NCBI GenBank assembly: GCA_003140275.1
Contig: PLJQ01000430.1
Coordinates: 1 to 13,246 of the forward strand
From: Limisphaerales bacterium
GTDB lineage: Bacteria; Verrucomicrobiota; Verrucomicrobiia; Limisphaerales; PALSA-1396
Length of the DNA: 13,246 bases
Direction: 5' to 3'
This document shows, piece by piece, positions 1 to 5,816 of this stretch. The translations under genes were made by a program, and so were the position numbers. Every line of letters begins with the position of its first letter. Position 1 is the first letter of the stretch. A model generated the notes under the pieces. It was not told the origin of the DNA. It did no database searches and worked only from the letters and a program-made list of their open reading frames with translations.

Positions 1-330
1 TTTTTTACGTTTCTTCGCCAGATCCAGTTCATCCGCTGGCGTCTTCTGCTGCTTCTTGATGAAGCCATGAAGCAGGACAATTTCCTCATCCACCACCGCA
101 AACAGCGTCCGCGCCATCCGGTTGCCGATTCGCGACCGGACCTCCCAAATGCCGTCGCCCAAATTGTCAACCAACGGCTTCCCCACCGGCCGCGCATACT
201 GCACCGTCAGAATATCCGCGCCGAGGGTCATGCGATCCGGTTTCGGCAACGCTTTAAGCCATTCCCGCACCGGCTCATTGCCCGCCTCAGTCTGGAAAAA
301 GACCACCTTGAGCGGACGTTCAGCCTTCAT
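1..330 (-). CDS. RelE/HigB-type (phage Gp49-like) toxin, 3' end beyond window
   Basis: The 110 visible residues read as a RelE/ParE-superfamily toxin of the HigB or phage Gp49-like group. These are small ribosome-dependent mRNA interferases, normally paired with a helix-turn-helix antitoxin encoded just downstream. Seen: a beta-strand start (KVVFFQTEAG), the family phrase NEPVREWLKAL, then the core GDGIWEVRSR and RMARTLFAVVDEEIVLLHGFIKK, ending in a Lys/Arg-rich tail at the window edge. The reading frame is still open at position 1, so the stop and any antitoxin lie outside. The ATG ending at 330 was chosen because AGGA lies five bases upstream; the ATG at 336 has AGG directly abutting it. 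Family assignment is by motif memory; HigB versus RelE naming is uncertain. Confidence 0.8.
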   Translation of the reverse strand, partial: MKAERPLKVVFFQTEAGNEPVREWLKALPKPDRMTLGADILTVQYARPVGKPLVDNLGDGIWEVRSRIGNRMARTLFAVVDEEIVLLHGFIKKQQKTPADELDLAKKRKK

Positions 331-339
331 CTGCATCCT

Positions 340-367
340 AATGTATCAAAATTGATACACTTGTCAA
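340..367 (-). promoter_or_regulatory. Promoter with palindromic operator for the toxin gene
   Basis: On the minus strand a consensus -35 TTGACA (367-362) is followed after 16 bases by a fair -10 TACATT (345-340), ten bases before the toxin start. A near-uninterrupted palindrome TGTATCAA-AA-TTGATACA (342-359) fills the spacer and enters the -10. This is the standard layout for autoregulation, in which the antitoxin or toxin-antitoxin complex blocks RNA polymerase. The palindrome and hexamers are seen directly; the regulator is inferred. Confidence 0.7.
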
Positions 368-396
368 ACGGTAACCTGCGCGCCCGCGCCACACGC

Positions 397-804
397 TCAT
401 TTCGGAACCGTTGGTTCACCCGCCGCCGCCTGCCCAATCGCGCGCTGGATGCATTCCGTAATGATGCTCACTCCTTCTTTAAGCTGCGCTTCCATTTTGT
501 CGGTCAGCTTGCCGATTCGGGTCGGATGAACCGGAGTGCTGGCTACATTGTCCGTGAAGTTTAGCAACCCTTGAACGGCCACCTTGTGCTGGGTTTTATA
601 TTCCAGCACTTTGAAAATAATTTGTGTTTCGTCATCCTGCGACTGCCCCACGACCATCACACACATGCGCCGCCCACCCGCGGATAGCAGGCTGCCCGGG
701 AGCTCTTGCTGGGCCTCAATGTGATATACTTCAGGTTCCGCTGGAAACTCACGCGTAACGACAATAGCTGGCTGCACTTTCTTCAACGCATCGACGATCC
801 CCAA
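397..804 (-). CDS. Unrecognised 135-aa protein, possibly a C-terminal fragment
   Basis: I do not recognise this protein. It has protein-like composition: mixed strands early (AIVVTREF, RRMCVMVVGQ, IIFKVLEY), then a helix near the C-terminus (KLTDKMEAQLKEGVSIITECIQRAIG). There is no signal peptide or membrane segment. The only in-frame start near the beginning is TTG at 804, and the frame stays open upstream into the hepT remnant (YEVELGIVDAL), so the true N-terminus may be missing. It overlaps the last 22 bases of the truncated hepT. The most economical reading is the tail of a gene joined to hepT by a deletion; a complete small gene using a TTG start is the alternative. Confidence 0.4.
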   Translation of the reverse strand: MGIVDALKKVQPAIVVTREFPAEPEVYHIEAQQELPGSLLSAGGRRMCVMVVGQSQDDETQIIFKVLEYKTQHKVAVQGLLNFTDNVASTPVHPTRIGKLTDKMEAQLKEGVSIITECIQRAIGQAAAGEPTVPK

Positions 805-971
805 TTCAACTTCGTAAATGCCTCGCCGATGATTTCCAGCTTGCGCTCAACCGCCGCGCGCAACATCTCATCGTCCTGATAAACAGCGAAGTCCTTGCCG
901 GCACTAAAACGTCCCACCGCCGCGCAGGCATCCGCAATATCTTTCAACCGTTTCCGCGCCTCATTTTTCAT
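783..971 (-). pseudogene. hepT: Truncated HepT-type toxin (DUF86/HEPN)
   Basis: The first ~55 residues match the HepT/DUF86 family: an N-terminal helix RKRLKDIADACAAVGRF, then AGKDFAVYQDDEMLRAAVERKLEIIGEAFTKLN. Full family members are about 110-120 aa and carry the RNase motif Rx4-6H, often followed by a Tyr, in the C-terminal half. Here the frame ends with WGSSMR and a stop at 62 aa, so the catalytic motif is absent and the product should be inactive. The start overlaps the end of the mntA frame by 11 bases, the usual arrangement of this toxin-antitoxin pair. The break lies around 800-815, where an unrelated ORF takes over. Confidence 0.75.
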
Positions 972-1269
972 AGACGATCTGGCGGGTTGCCTCCACGGTG
1001 GCGCGAAAATACGGATTGCGAATCATCCGTTCCGTCAGCAAATCCACCTTGCGACCGAGCAGCCGCTCCAAGGCTTCCGCAAAATTCAAAAACGCATCCG
1101 CCTAACCGGCGTAACCTGTCCGCGTGAATTGCACCACAAAGTCCAGGTCGCTCCGTTCCGACTGAAAATCCCCCCGCGCCGCCGAACCAAAAAGATCCAG
1201 CCGCCGCACTTCGTGCCGCTGGCACAAGTCCGCGATGCTCTCTTTTTGTTGTTCGATCAGTGCGATCAT
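961..1269 (-). pseudogene. mntA: MntA-type nucleotidyltransferase antitoxin with internal amber stop
   Basis: Translation from the ATG ending at 1269 gives a 102-codon minimal nucleotidyltransferase: LDLFGSAARGDFQSERSDLD (Gly27-Ser29 and the DxD at 41-43), then LLGRKVDLLTERMIRNPYFR and a C-terminal helix. An in-frame TAG at 1102-1104 (codon 56) interrupts it between GYAG and ADAFLNFAEALERLLG; both halves match the family in the same frame, so a single base change explains it. MntA antitoxins of this family neutralise HepT by adenylylating a tyrosine on it. With hepT also truncated, the pair is probably dead. Readthrough or suppression cannot be excluded from sequence alone. Confidence 0.8.
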
Positions 1270-1298
1270 GATCCAACCCTAGTCCAATCGAAGGCAGC

Positions 1299-1317
1299 GG
1301 ACAATTCTGAATTATCC
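1299..1317. promoter_or_regulatory. Imperfect palindrome upstream of mntA (possible operator)
   Basis: GGACAATTC-T-GAATTATCC has one mismatch in nine arm positions and lies 30-48 bases before the mntA start, where an autoregulatory operator would be expected. No good -35/-10 pair is evident around it. The function is inferred from position only. Confidence 0.35.
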
Positions 1318-1602
1318 AACTGAACCTTGACTCGTAAGTCCGGTTTATTCCGTGGGCCGCACGTTCGCCCGCTCAAAACGCCCTGCGGTCGGGATGTCCG
1401 ACGTCCGCTTGTGAACCCAACGCCTCTTTCGTCGCAAAACGGCTGGCGCACCAAAGGCAGTCCGAAGTCATAGTTAATAAATCCGAATCAGACCACGCAC
1501 CTCTTCTATATCAGTCCGTTCTCTTCCGTGTCGTCCCAACAATGACGCCAGAATCAGTCCCGTTCCCATTTAGAATTAAATCCGGCATGCGATGTTGTCA
1601 GC
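1318..1602. other. Noncoding stretch between the toxin-antitoxin remnant and ftsH leader
   Basis: About 285 bases with no convincing gene, RNA or repeat. The short frames here have no family resemblance and unnatural composition. The only AT-rich patch (about 1468-1490) and a pyrimidine-rich run (1500-1540) precede the ftsH region and may hold its promoter, but no hexamer pair stands out. Confidence 0.4.
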
Positions 1603-1686
1603 ATGAAGGGTTCGAATGTCATTTTGTCGATTGCGTTGCTGGTGCTGCTGGCCAGCCAACTGGCGACACTCACTCCATACGCGTGA
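1603..1686 (+). CDS. 27-aa hydrophobic leader ORF coupled to ftsH
   Basis: ATG at 1603 opens a 27-codon frame starting MKGSNVILSIALLVLLASQL and ending in a short polar tail: a single predicted membrane helix after one Lys. Its TGA (1684-1686) overlaps the GTG start proposed for FtsH as GTGA, the hallmark of translational coupling. No strong Shine-Dalgarno precedes it, so expression is uncertain. Small one-helix peptides next to FtsH are of interest because known FtsH modulators or substrates (SpoVM of Bacillus, lambda CIII, MgtR-type peptides) are this size. A chance ORF is possible. Confidence 0.4.
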   Translation: MKGSNVILSIALLVLLASQLATLTPYA

Positions 1687-3422
1687 AATTCTTGAAAAAC
1701 ACCAAACTGGTGGTCGGGTCTGCTTTGCTTGTGACCAGCCTGACCCTCCTCGGCATCTGGTATTCCCGGACCCCATCGCGCGAGATCACGCGCGCCGAGC
1801 TGGACCAGATTGTCCAGGCAAAAGCCCTCACGGACGGCCGCGTCCGGCCAACGCCCTATGCCGGCATTTACCATCTGGAAGGCAAACACAAGCTGTCCGG
1901 CAAGTCCGAGCGAGTCTTTCTCACAACCCACCTGGATGAGGCCCAGATAAAAGCCCTCTTCGACCAGAGTTGGGCAAAAGTCGAAATCCCCGACCAGGGC
2001 ATCCGCGGCCAATGGGTCATGGTCCTTTCCAACCTGCTGATCCTCGGCGTGGTTATCGGCGTGATGGTGTATCAACGCAACATTGGTCGCGGGAAACATG
2101 CCTGCGTCACGGAGCGGCCGACCGTCAGTTTCAACGACGTGGCCGGTATCGAAGAAGCCAAAGGCGAAGTGTCCGAGGTGGTGGATTTCCTGCGCGACCC
2201 AAAGAAGTATGAGCGCCTTGGCGGCAGGCTGCCCAAAGGCGTCCTGCTGATCGGCCCGCCGGGCACGGGCAAAACGATGCTGGCCAAGGCGATTGCCTGT
2301 GAGGCCAACGCCCATTTCTTCAGCGTGCATGGCAGTGATTTCACCGAAGTCTTCGTCGGCGTCGGCGCCAAACGCGTGCGCCAACTCTTCCGGCAGGCAG
2401 CCAAAAATAAACCGGCGATCATTTTCATTGATGAAATTGATTCGGTCGGCAAGAGCCGCAAGTTCGACACGCACGGCGAGCATCAGCAGACAATCAACGC
2501 CTTGCTCGCCGCGATGGACGGTTTCGACAGCAGCCAGGGCATTGTAGTAATCGCCGCCACCAACCGGCCCGAAGACTTGGATGAAGCGCTGCTGCGGCCC
2601 GGACGTTTCGACCGCAAAGTCTATGTGCCTTATCCGGACATGAAGGGCCGGCGCGCCATTTTGCAGGCCCATGCCGCCGGCAAACCGATCGCCGACGAAC
2701 AGAAGGCTTTGGACGTGATTGCGCAAACCACTCCCGGCATGTCCGGCGCGGACCTCGCGAACCTCCTCAATGAAGCCGCCATCTTTTCCGCTTTGCAGAA
2801 CGCCACGCAGATCTCGCAGACCGGCCTCGAGGCGGCGCGCGACAAAGTCCGCTACGGCCAGGAACGCAAATCAATGGTCCTGAACCAAAAGGAGCGCGAG
2901 ATGGTGGCGCACCATGAGGCGGGCCACACCATCATTCATCTGCAAACGCCGCTGTTGCCGCCGCTTTACAAAGTCAGCATCGTGCCGCGCGGCCAGGCGC
3001 TGGGCGCCACCACCCTTTTGCCCGACGAAGACCAGCACCTCCAAAGCAAGCAGTTCCTGCTCGAAGAATTGCTCGTGCTGATGGGCGGGCGGGCGGCCGA
3101 AAGGACTTTTTACGACGCCACCACCAACGGCGCGGCCGGCGACCTCGATGTCGCGCGCAAGATCGCCCGCAAGATGATTCACGAATGGGGCATGGGCGAG
3201 AAACTCTACTACGAGCCCGAACAGCGCGACGCCGAAGCCGAGATCAACCGCCTGCTCGAAACCGCGGATCGCCGGGCCCATGAACTCATCCAGACGCACA
3301 GAGAGAATACCGAGAAGCTCGCCAGAGCGTTGCTCGACCGGGAGACGCTCACGAAGGACGAGGTGCTGCAACTGCTCACCCCGGCGAGTGCCGCCGTCCC
3401 CGCTGGCGAAGTCCTGGCCTGA
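1683..3422 (+). CDS. ftsH: FtsH-family membrane AAA+ zinc metalloprotease
   Basis: Membrane-anchored ATP-dependent protease that extracts and degrades membrane and soluble substrates as a hexamer. From GTG 1683 it is 579 aa. It has TM1 at about residues 8-26, a ~80-residue periplasmic part, TM2 at about 111-131, Walker A GPPGTGKT (191-198), pore motif FVGVGA, Walker B IIFIDEID (246-253), and second-region-of-homology text NRPEDLDEALLRPGRFDR. The zinc site is HEAGH (411-415) with the third ligand Asp in GDLD (487). All catalytic residues are present. The GTG was chosen because TM1 then follows a short basic start; the longer frame from 1542 adds 47 Cys/His-rich residues unlike the family. Oddity: after HEWGMGEKL the segment that usually holds FLGR and nearby residues is missing, a deletion of about 25 residues. 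Probably an accessory FtsH paralogue. Confidence 0.93.
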   Translation: MKFLKNTKLVVGSALLVTSLTLLGIWYSRTPSREITRAELDQIVQAKALTDGRVRPTPYAGIYHLEGKHKLSGKSERVFLTTHLDEAQIKALFDQSWAKVEIPDQGIRGQWVMVLSNLLILGVVIGVMVYQRNIGRGKHACVTERPTVSFNDVAGIEEAKGEVSEVVDFLRDPKKYERLGGRLPKGVLLIGPPGTGKTMLAKAIACEANAHFFSVHGSDFTEVFVGVGAKRVRQLFRQAAKNKPAIIFIDEIDSVGKSRKFDTHGEHQQTINALLAAMDGFDSSQGIVVIAATNRPEDLDEALLRPGRFDRKVYVPYPDMKGRRAILQAHAAGKPIADEQKALDVIAQTTPGMSGADLANLLNEAAIFSALQNATQISQTGLEAARDKVRYGQERKSMVLNQKEREMVAHHEAGHTIIHLQTPLLPPLYKVSIVPRGQALGATTLLPDEDQHLQSKQFLLEELLVLMGGRAAERTFYDATTNGAAGDLDVARKIARKMIHEWGMGEKLYYEPEQRDAEAEINRLLETADRRAHELIQTHRENTEKLARALLDRETLTKDEVLQLLTPASAAVPAGEVLA

Positions 3423-3523
3423 TCCGAGGGTCCCTGCGTGATCTCTTCTAACCCAGCACGGTCCGGGCTGCCATTCTGCGAGAGCCGACGCCCAACATGC
3501 CGCCATATTTTGAGCAGGCCTCT

Positions 3524-3537
3524 GGGGTGAACCCCCC
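3524..3537. promoter_or_regulatory. GGGGTGAA palindrome, copy 1
   Basis: GGGGTGAACCCCCC lies 51 bases (start to start) before the 27-aa ORF at 3575. It differs from the perfect palindrome of copy 3 by one base (A to C). The segment after it, GCGAAGTCATTG, is also shared with copy 3, so the whole leader is conserved, not just the palindrome. Confidence 0.6.
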
Positions 3538-3574
3538 CATTGTGCGAAGTCATTGCAGGCCCGACAGTTCAAAT

Positions 3575-3658
3575 ATGTCTATCGAAACTATTCTCATCAT
3601 CCTGGTTGTGGTGCTATTGTTCGGCGGCGGCGGCTTCTTCTTCAGCAGAAGACGCTGA
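3575..3658 (+). CDS. 27-aa Gly-rich single-TM small protein, copy 1
   Basis: ATG at 3575 encodes 27 residues: a short polar start (MSIET), a hydrophobic helix (ILIILVVVLLF), a GGGG hinge, FFF and a C-terminal SRRR. By the positive-inside rule the C-terminus should be cytoplasmic. It is about as long as copy 3 at 12415 and aligns residue by residue with it, most differences being conservative, and the nucleotide identity extends into the leader. Conservation of frame and amino acids between two distant copies is the main evidence that it is a gene. It lies about 150 bases downstream of ftsH in the same direction. No named family is certain; the core resembles half of a DUF3309-like protein. 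Confidence 0.7.
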   Translation: MSIETILIILVVVLLFGGGGFFFSRRR

Positions 3659-3726
3659 ACGCACAAGTGTCAACCGGTGCCTAAACAAGAGTCAGCGACC
3701 TCCGACAGAGCCGGAGGCTCCGAGCC

Positions 3727-3891
3727 TAGGGAAGCGCTGATTTAATGAGTGCTCAGGAAATCCGACCCGATTTCAACCATCCAAATCATCTTCCATTGAA
3801 ATCAAAATCATTCCTGCGGCATCCTGCACGACATCCAGAAATCAAAAGTTCGGGCAAAATTACTAACCCCGATTAAATCAGCGCTTCCCTA
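3727..3891. mobile_element. MITE, 161-165 bp, perfect 20-bp terminal inverted repeats
   Basis: TAGGGAAGCGCTGATTTAAT at 3727-3746 is exactly repeated in inverse orientation at 3872-3891. If the outer TA is read as target duplication, the element is 3729-3889 (161 bp) flanked by TA, as made by IS630/Tc1-mariner-type or some IS5-group transposases. It is too short for a transposase. It contains one end-to-end 43-codon frame (3745-3876, beginning MSAQEIRPDF) that starts in one repeat and stops in the other; this may be chance or a deletion remnant. It sits between small-protein genes 1 and 2 and breaks neither. Confidence 0.85.
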
Positions 3892-4014
3892 ACGCATTCT
3901 GTTACTTTTACAGGCCGAAAATTGATGGTTCGGCGTTGGACTGCACTCGAAGAAGGCCCAGAAGTCTGCCGCCGCCCCCGCGTGTGCCGCCAGCCGCCCT
4001 TGTTCATACCATGT

Positions 4015-4028
4015 GGGGTGAATACCCC
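4015..4028. promoter_or_regulatory. GGGGTGAA palindrome, copy 2
   Basis: GGGGTGAATACCCC, extendable by T and A on the two sides to TGGGGT-GAAT-ACCCCA, lies 49 bases (start to start) before the ATG at 4064. The position matches copies 1 and 3, but the sequence between motif and ATG is not otherwise conserved with them, which points to the palindrome as the functional part. Confidence 0.6.
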
Positions 4029-4063
4029 ATAGAAACCTTACAGCGGTGTGTTATTTTGTGGTT

Positions 4064-4219
4064 ATGAATCTAATACTTGTTTTACTTGTTTTACTTCTTT
4101 TGTTCGGCGGCGGCGGGTTCTACTTTGGAGGTCCTTTCGTCGGCGGCGGTGGGATTGGCCTGATTTTGGTGATATGCCTTATCATCTATATCATGGGCGG
4201 ATTCCGCACGAGAAGCTAA
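4064..4219 (+). CDS. 51-aa Gly-rich two-TM protein, DUF3309-like
   Basis: ATG at 4064 opens a 51-codon frame: hydrophobic helix MNLILVLLVLLLLF, GGGGFYFGGPFVGGGG linker, second helix IGLILVICLIIYIMGG, and a basic end FRTRS. The helix-Gly linker-helix plan is that of DUF3309-like small membrane proteins, a family of unknown function. Its first half matches the 27-aa proteins at 3575 and 12415 (LLFGGGGFYF versus LLFGGGGFFF). With both ends in the cytoplasm it would form a membrane hairpin. The family link is by pattern and moderately sure. Confidence 0.72.
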   Translation: MNLILVLLVLLLLFGGGGFYFGGPFVGGGGIGLILVICLIIYIMGGFRTRS

Positions 4220-4291
4220 CCGGACATCGCCCATCATGCCCCGACCCGCCAGCCACGTTTCATACTGCCGGGTCGCCTGCTGGATGTTCAT
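4208..4291 (-). pseudogene. N-terminal remnant, possibly of a DUF2252-type protein
   Basis: ATG ending at 4291 gives MNIQQATRQYETWLAGRG and about ten more residues before resemblance fades at the 3' end of the small gene at 4064-4219. DUF2252 proteins typically begin with such a phrase (Gln-rich helix, Tyr-Glu-x-Trp-Leu/Met) and run to several hundred residues. Only the first ~28 codons remain, so the rest has been lost exactly where the small-protein module ends. Recognition rests on one short segment and may be wrong. Confidence 0.35.
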
Positions 4292-4419
4292 CGCGGAAAT
4301 CATCCACGATACCAGCTCGCTTGTCAGTTCACAATCCTCCGTTGAAGGCGCGGTCAAGGATGGCCGGGCAACTCGTTGGCCGGCTTGCCTGAATGTGGGC
4401 CAATACGTTCGCTGAGGTT

Positions 4420-5403
4420 TTATTTCGGCGCTTCTGATTTCGATCCGAACAAAGGAAGCGCGGTCATCGCATTTTTTAGGGTTGCTACTTGCAGATGGGT
4501 ATAGCGCGCGTTCATATCCTTGGAAGTATGACCGGTCAGTTTCATGCGGACTTCTTCCGTCACGCCGGCATTGGCCAGCGCGGAATTGAAACTGTGCCGC
4601 AGCGAGTGAAAGGAGCGCCGGGTGAAATTCCGAATGCCCTTGCCTTTGACCGTCATCGGATCAATCCCGGCCTTCTTGACGATGCGGTTGAACCCTTCCG
4701 ACAACCCGTGCTTGCCGCCCGAGCCTTTGTTCGCGAGTTTCGGACACAGCAAGCCGGCAGTTCCGAAGGCCGATCGAAACTTAAGATGTTCAATGATGTG
4801 GTAGTGCATGGGCACAACCACTTTTTTACCGGTCTTCTTTTGGTGGTAAACAATCGTTCCGTCATCGGGATTTACGTTGTCCCATTTCATCTGGACGCAA
4901 TCACCCAGCCGCGCGCCGATGAAGTAGCCCAGCAGAATCAGCGTCTGCCATTCCAGCGAGGGAGCGGCCGCCAGTAATTTTTCAACATCCTCGTTGGTGA
5001 AGACCTCCCGTTCGGAGCTTACCGATTTGGGAAGTTGCACCGCCGCCACTGGATTTTTGAGGAGGATGCCGTATTTTTCCGCGCGACGAAAAGCCCCGTT
5101 CAAAATCTTCATATCGACAATGGCCGTCCGGGGAGCAACCCCCGTGCTTAGCCGCCAGTTCAAAAACAGTTCCACATCCCGGGAAGTGATGGCCGTAATG
5201 GGTTTCTGCGCCTTGTCCTTCAAGCCTGCGATGAACAATTTGATGGCATTCTTATAGCGCTCGTGAGTGGCGGGCGCATTGCGGGCCGCAATCCCGTCCA
5301 ACCACTCGTTGGTGAAGGCGGCCACGGACGGGGCGAGCAACGTATCACCGGTGACTTTCTCGGATACATCATTGAGAACTTTGCGCAATTGCGTCGAGGT
5401 CAT
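4420..5403 (-). CDS. Tyrosine recombinase/integrase, core-binding and catalytic domains
   Basis: Phage-integrase-family site-specific recombinase of 327 aa. Residues ~25-120 are a SAM-like core-binding domain (ATHERYKNAIKLFI, TSRDVELFLNWRL, ILNGAFRRAEKYGILLKNP). The catalytic domain follows, with Arg in GARLGDCVQMKW, the beta-hairpin Lys region QKKTGKKVV, HSLRHSF, GHTSKDMNARYTH and the nucleophile Tyr in that last motif. All expected catalytic residues appear present. It begins with ATG overlapping the stop of the upstream arm-domain ORF (ATGA, 5400-5403); in related integrases these two parts are one protein, so this is a split or frameshifted gene. It neighbours a tRNA 3' end, suggesting a mobile island integrase. 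Confidence 0.9.
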   Translation of the reverse strand: MTSTQLRKVLNDVSEKVTGDTLLAPSVAAFTNEWLDGIAARNAPATHERYKNAIKLFIAGLKDKAQKPITAITSRDVELFLNWRLSTGVAPRTAIVDMKILNGAFRRAEKYGILLKNPVAAVQLPKSVSSEREVFTNEDVEKLLAAAPSLEWQTLILLGYFIGARLGDCVQMKWDNVNPDDGTIVYHQKKTGKKVVVPMHYHIIEHLKFRSAFGTAGLLCPKLANKGSGGKHGLSEGFNRIVKKAGIDPMTVKGKGIRNFTRRSFHSLRHSFNSALANAGVTEEVRMKLTGHTSKDMNARYTHLQVATLKNAMTALPLFGSKSEAPK

Positions 5404-5567
5404 GTCGCCCTGCCGGCCTTATGTTCGACGCGCTCCAATTCAATGGCAATTTGCATGGCTTGATTCCGCTCGGTCGTTTTGGTCGAACGCTTCAACTGCC
5501 GACCGTCGCGGTTGGTAAAACACGCGGTCCAATATCGGGATTTTTCCCGCTTTACGATGCTCGCCAT
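5400..5567 (-). CDS. Arm-type DNA-binding N-terminal piece of the integrase
   Basis: ATG ending at 5567 gives 55 residues: MASIVKREKSRYWTACF, TNRDGRQLKRSTKTTERNQA and IAIELERVEHKAGRAT. This is the three-strand-plus-helix AP2-like arm-binding domain found at the N-terminus of many tyrosine integrases. The stop overlaps the catalytic ORF's ATG by four bases. Either the two are translated by coupling and act together, or one base was gained or lost near 5400-5420 and a single 380-aa protein was broken. The frame extends further upstream to 5642, but that extension is hydrophobic and unlike the family, so the later start was taken. Confidence 0.7.
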   Translation of the reverse strand: MASIVKREKSRYWTACFTNRDGRQLKRSTKTTERNQAMQIAIELERVEHKAGRAT

Positions 5568-5677
5568 ACCGGTGAGAATAAAAGTGAGAATGAAATATAC
5601 AAGAAAAGCTGTTTGATAAAATCGACTTCCTTTGATAATCAACGGGTAATATCGACTTGTAAACGGTGGACGGAAAC

Positions 5678-5705
5678 GAGGGTTCGATTCCCTTCACCCG
5701 CTCCA
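5678..5705 (+). repeat. tRNA 3' end (T-arm, acceptor, CCA): probable integrase attachment site
   Basis: GAGGG-TTCGATT-CCCTT forms a T-arm, followed by CACCCGC, discriminator T and CCA: the 3' end of a tRNA whose acceptor would start GCGGGTG. No such 5' strand occurs 70-90 bases upstream, so the tRNA is incomplete here. A possible anticodon loop CTTGTAA at 5656-5662 would suggest Thr, while the acceptor sequence also fits Gly; identity is left open. Tyrosine integrases commonly recombine into tRNA 3' ends, and the integrase gene lies just 111 bases away. Confidence 0.65.
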
Positions 5706-5736
5706 CTTTTCTTGTTGAATGTTTTGGACAATAAAT

Positions 5737-5778
5737 CTCGCCTGAGTTGGCGAGTGGAAACATGCTCACCACGTTTCC
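5737..5778 (+). other. Tandem hairpins before the small TM gene
   Basis: CTCGCC-TGAGTT-GGCGAG (5737-5754) and GGAAAC...GTTTCC (5756-5778) form two adjacent stem-loops in the 110 bases between the tRNA fragment and the ATG at 5817. No T-run follows either stem, so these are not typical terminators. They could structure a leader RNA; nothing more can be said. Confidence 0.35.
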
Positions 5779-5816
5779 GATGTGCGGTGAAACGCAAAGC
5801 CGTCAGGTCGATTGTC

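Noticed and set aside
67..564. Plus-strand frame of 165 codons at the left end
   Set aside because: Runs opposite the RelE-type toxin and its promoter; His/Arg-rich nonsense translation.
1266..1454. Minus-strand 62-codon frame upstream of mntA
   Set aside because: No start context, no recognisable motif, overlaps the likely operator; composition looks noncoding.
1542..1682. Longer ATG start for FtsH
   Set aside because: Adds 47 Cys/His-rich residues before TM1, unlike any FtsH; GTG 1683 gives the usual N-terminus and overlaps the leader ORF.
1554..2726. Long minus-strand frame (390 codons) opposite ftsH
   Set aside because: Shadow of the strongly coding FtsH frame; its translation has no family motif and unnatural composition. 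The same holds for the minus-strand frame at 2871-3572.
5630..5705. Complete tRNA gene
   Set aside because: No 5' acceptor strand or D-arm at the right distance; the variable region would be too long. Kept as a 3' fragment only.
5650..5705. tmRNA 3' end
   Set aside because: GGACG and TTCGATT look similar, but five extra bases separate them and the ending lacks the usual CCACCA; tRNA fits better.
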